From Luzula sylvatica (lineage: Eukaryota > Streptophyta > Magnoliopsida > Poales > Juncaceae): a DNA stretch of 64,000 nt. The DNA lies in NCBI GenBank assembly GCA_946800325.1, contig OX326959.1, positions 36,012,908 through 36,076,907 of the forward strand. The letters run 5' to 3'. Below are positions 63,991 through 64,000 of this stretch, in pieces (position 1 is the first letter of the stretch; each line of letters starts with the position of its first letter). The position numbers and the translations under genes are program-made. The notes beneath the pieces are model-generated. The model saw nothing but the letters and a program-made list of their open reading frames with translations, made no database searches and was not told the DNA's origin.

Positions 63991-64000
63991 TCGATTCAAA

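Larger units (their letters stand above)
30395..64000 (+). repeat. 124-bp satellite DNA array, ~271 monomers, continues past the window
   Basis: Each monomer opens TTTGTTTTTCGATTCAAAAC, continues AAGATTTTAACGCTTTGAGG, AGTTCAAATAACGTGTTTTT, AGATCATTTGTATCGTATC, TTTTACTACATAACTTTTC and ends ACAAACACTAAGAAAG. The spacing is 124 bp (for example 63611 to 63735), with rare 1-2-bp changes. The array is about 70% AT and all monomers have the same orientation. Variable positions are concentrated: AACGTG/AACCTG/AACATG/AACGCG, TTCAAA/TTCCAA/TTCGAA, CACTAAG/CACCAAG, and TTTTCACC/TTTCCACC. Monomers at the left edge (30.4-33 kb) look more diverged than those further in. No transposon interrupts the array. 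I do not recognise this satellite. Its length, well below the 150-180 bp of most plant centromeric satellites, does not reveal whether it is centromeric, subtelomeric or interstitial. Confidence 0.97.

Noticed and set aside
30395..64000. CRISPR-like array
   Set aside because: The whole 124-bp unit repeats with no unique spacers, in a plant nuclear context; it is satellite DNA.

Overview
This window is nuclear DNA of a flowering plant, most likely a eudicot. The evidence is AT-rich intergenic sequence, GT-AG introns in conserved plant genes, and plant-type hAT, Harbinger, Mutator-like, Helitron and LINE remnants. I cannot fix the species from the sequence.

Layout. Positions 1-6400 hold no intact gene. 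They contain a ~2.25 kb Mutator-like composite element (1599-3850) built from nested palindromes, a decayed RRM-protein pseudogene (about 4290-4690) and a small MITE. Positions 6400-8440 carry a complete three-exon gene for cytosolic class I fructose-bisphosphate aldolase (358 aa). Positions 8440-12630 are almost entirely transposon-derived: a MITE, a hAT-type element, a Mutator-type element and a 1.59 kb Harbinger-type element flanked by TTA. Directly beyond the Harbinger element is a complete five-exon ENY2 gene (112 aa; SAGA/TREX-2 subunit). Its start codon is split by the first intron, so a plain ORF search misses it. Positions 14427-15125 encode a protein resembling plant transposon accessory proteins, followed by a hAT element with a perfect 8-bp target-site duplication. 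On the minus strand at 16785-17724 is an unrecognised single-pass membrane protein with two internal repeats. Positions 18180-21370 are a graveyard: a Helitron-like 3' end, exon-like fragments, and a receptor-kinase pseudogene split by a LINE fragment that lies between 23-bp direct repeats. Positions 21370-30390 are mostly gene-free, with gene fragments, a very GC-rich minisatellite (25143-25790), a MITE, short tandem repeats and a second hAT element with a perfect 8-bp duplication.

From about 30395 to the window end (33.6 kb, more than half the window) the DNA is one uninterrupted tandem array of a 124-bp satellite, about 271 copies. The array continues beyond the window. It has internal higher-order structure: a ~5 kb block repeated 11,793 bp away with very few differences, tandem blocks offset by 2111, 1740 and 869 bp (about 17, 14 and 7 monomers), and in the right third 992-, 5084- and 5456-bp periodicities (8, 41 and 44 monomers).

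The genes do not form a pathway. Aldolase and ENY2 are housekeeping genes beside a satellite block, so the window probably spans the edge of a heterochromatic domain (centromeric, subtelomeric or interstitial). The most unusual items are the satellite's nested duplications, the palindromic composite element, the LINE fragment that lacks both ends yet sits between long direct repeats, and the GC minisatellite.
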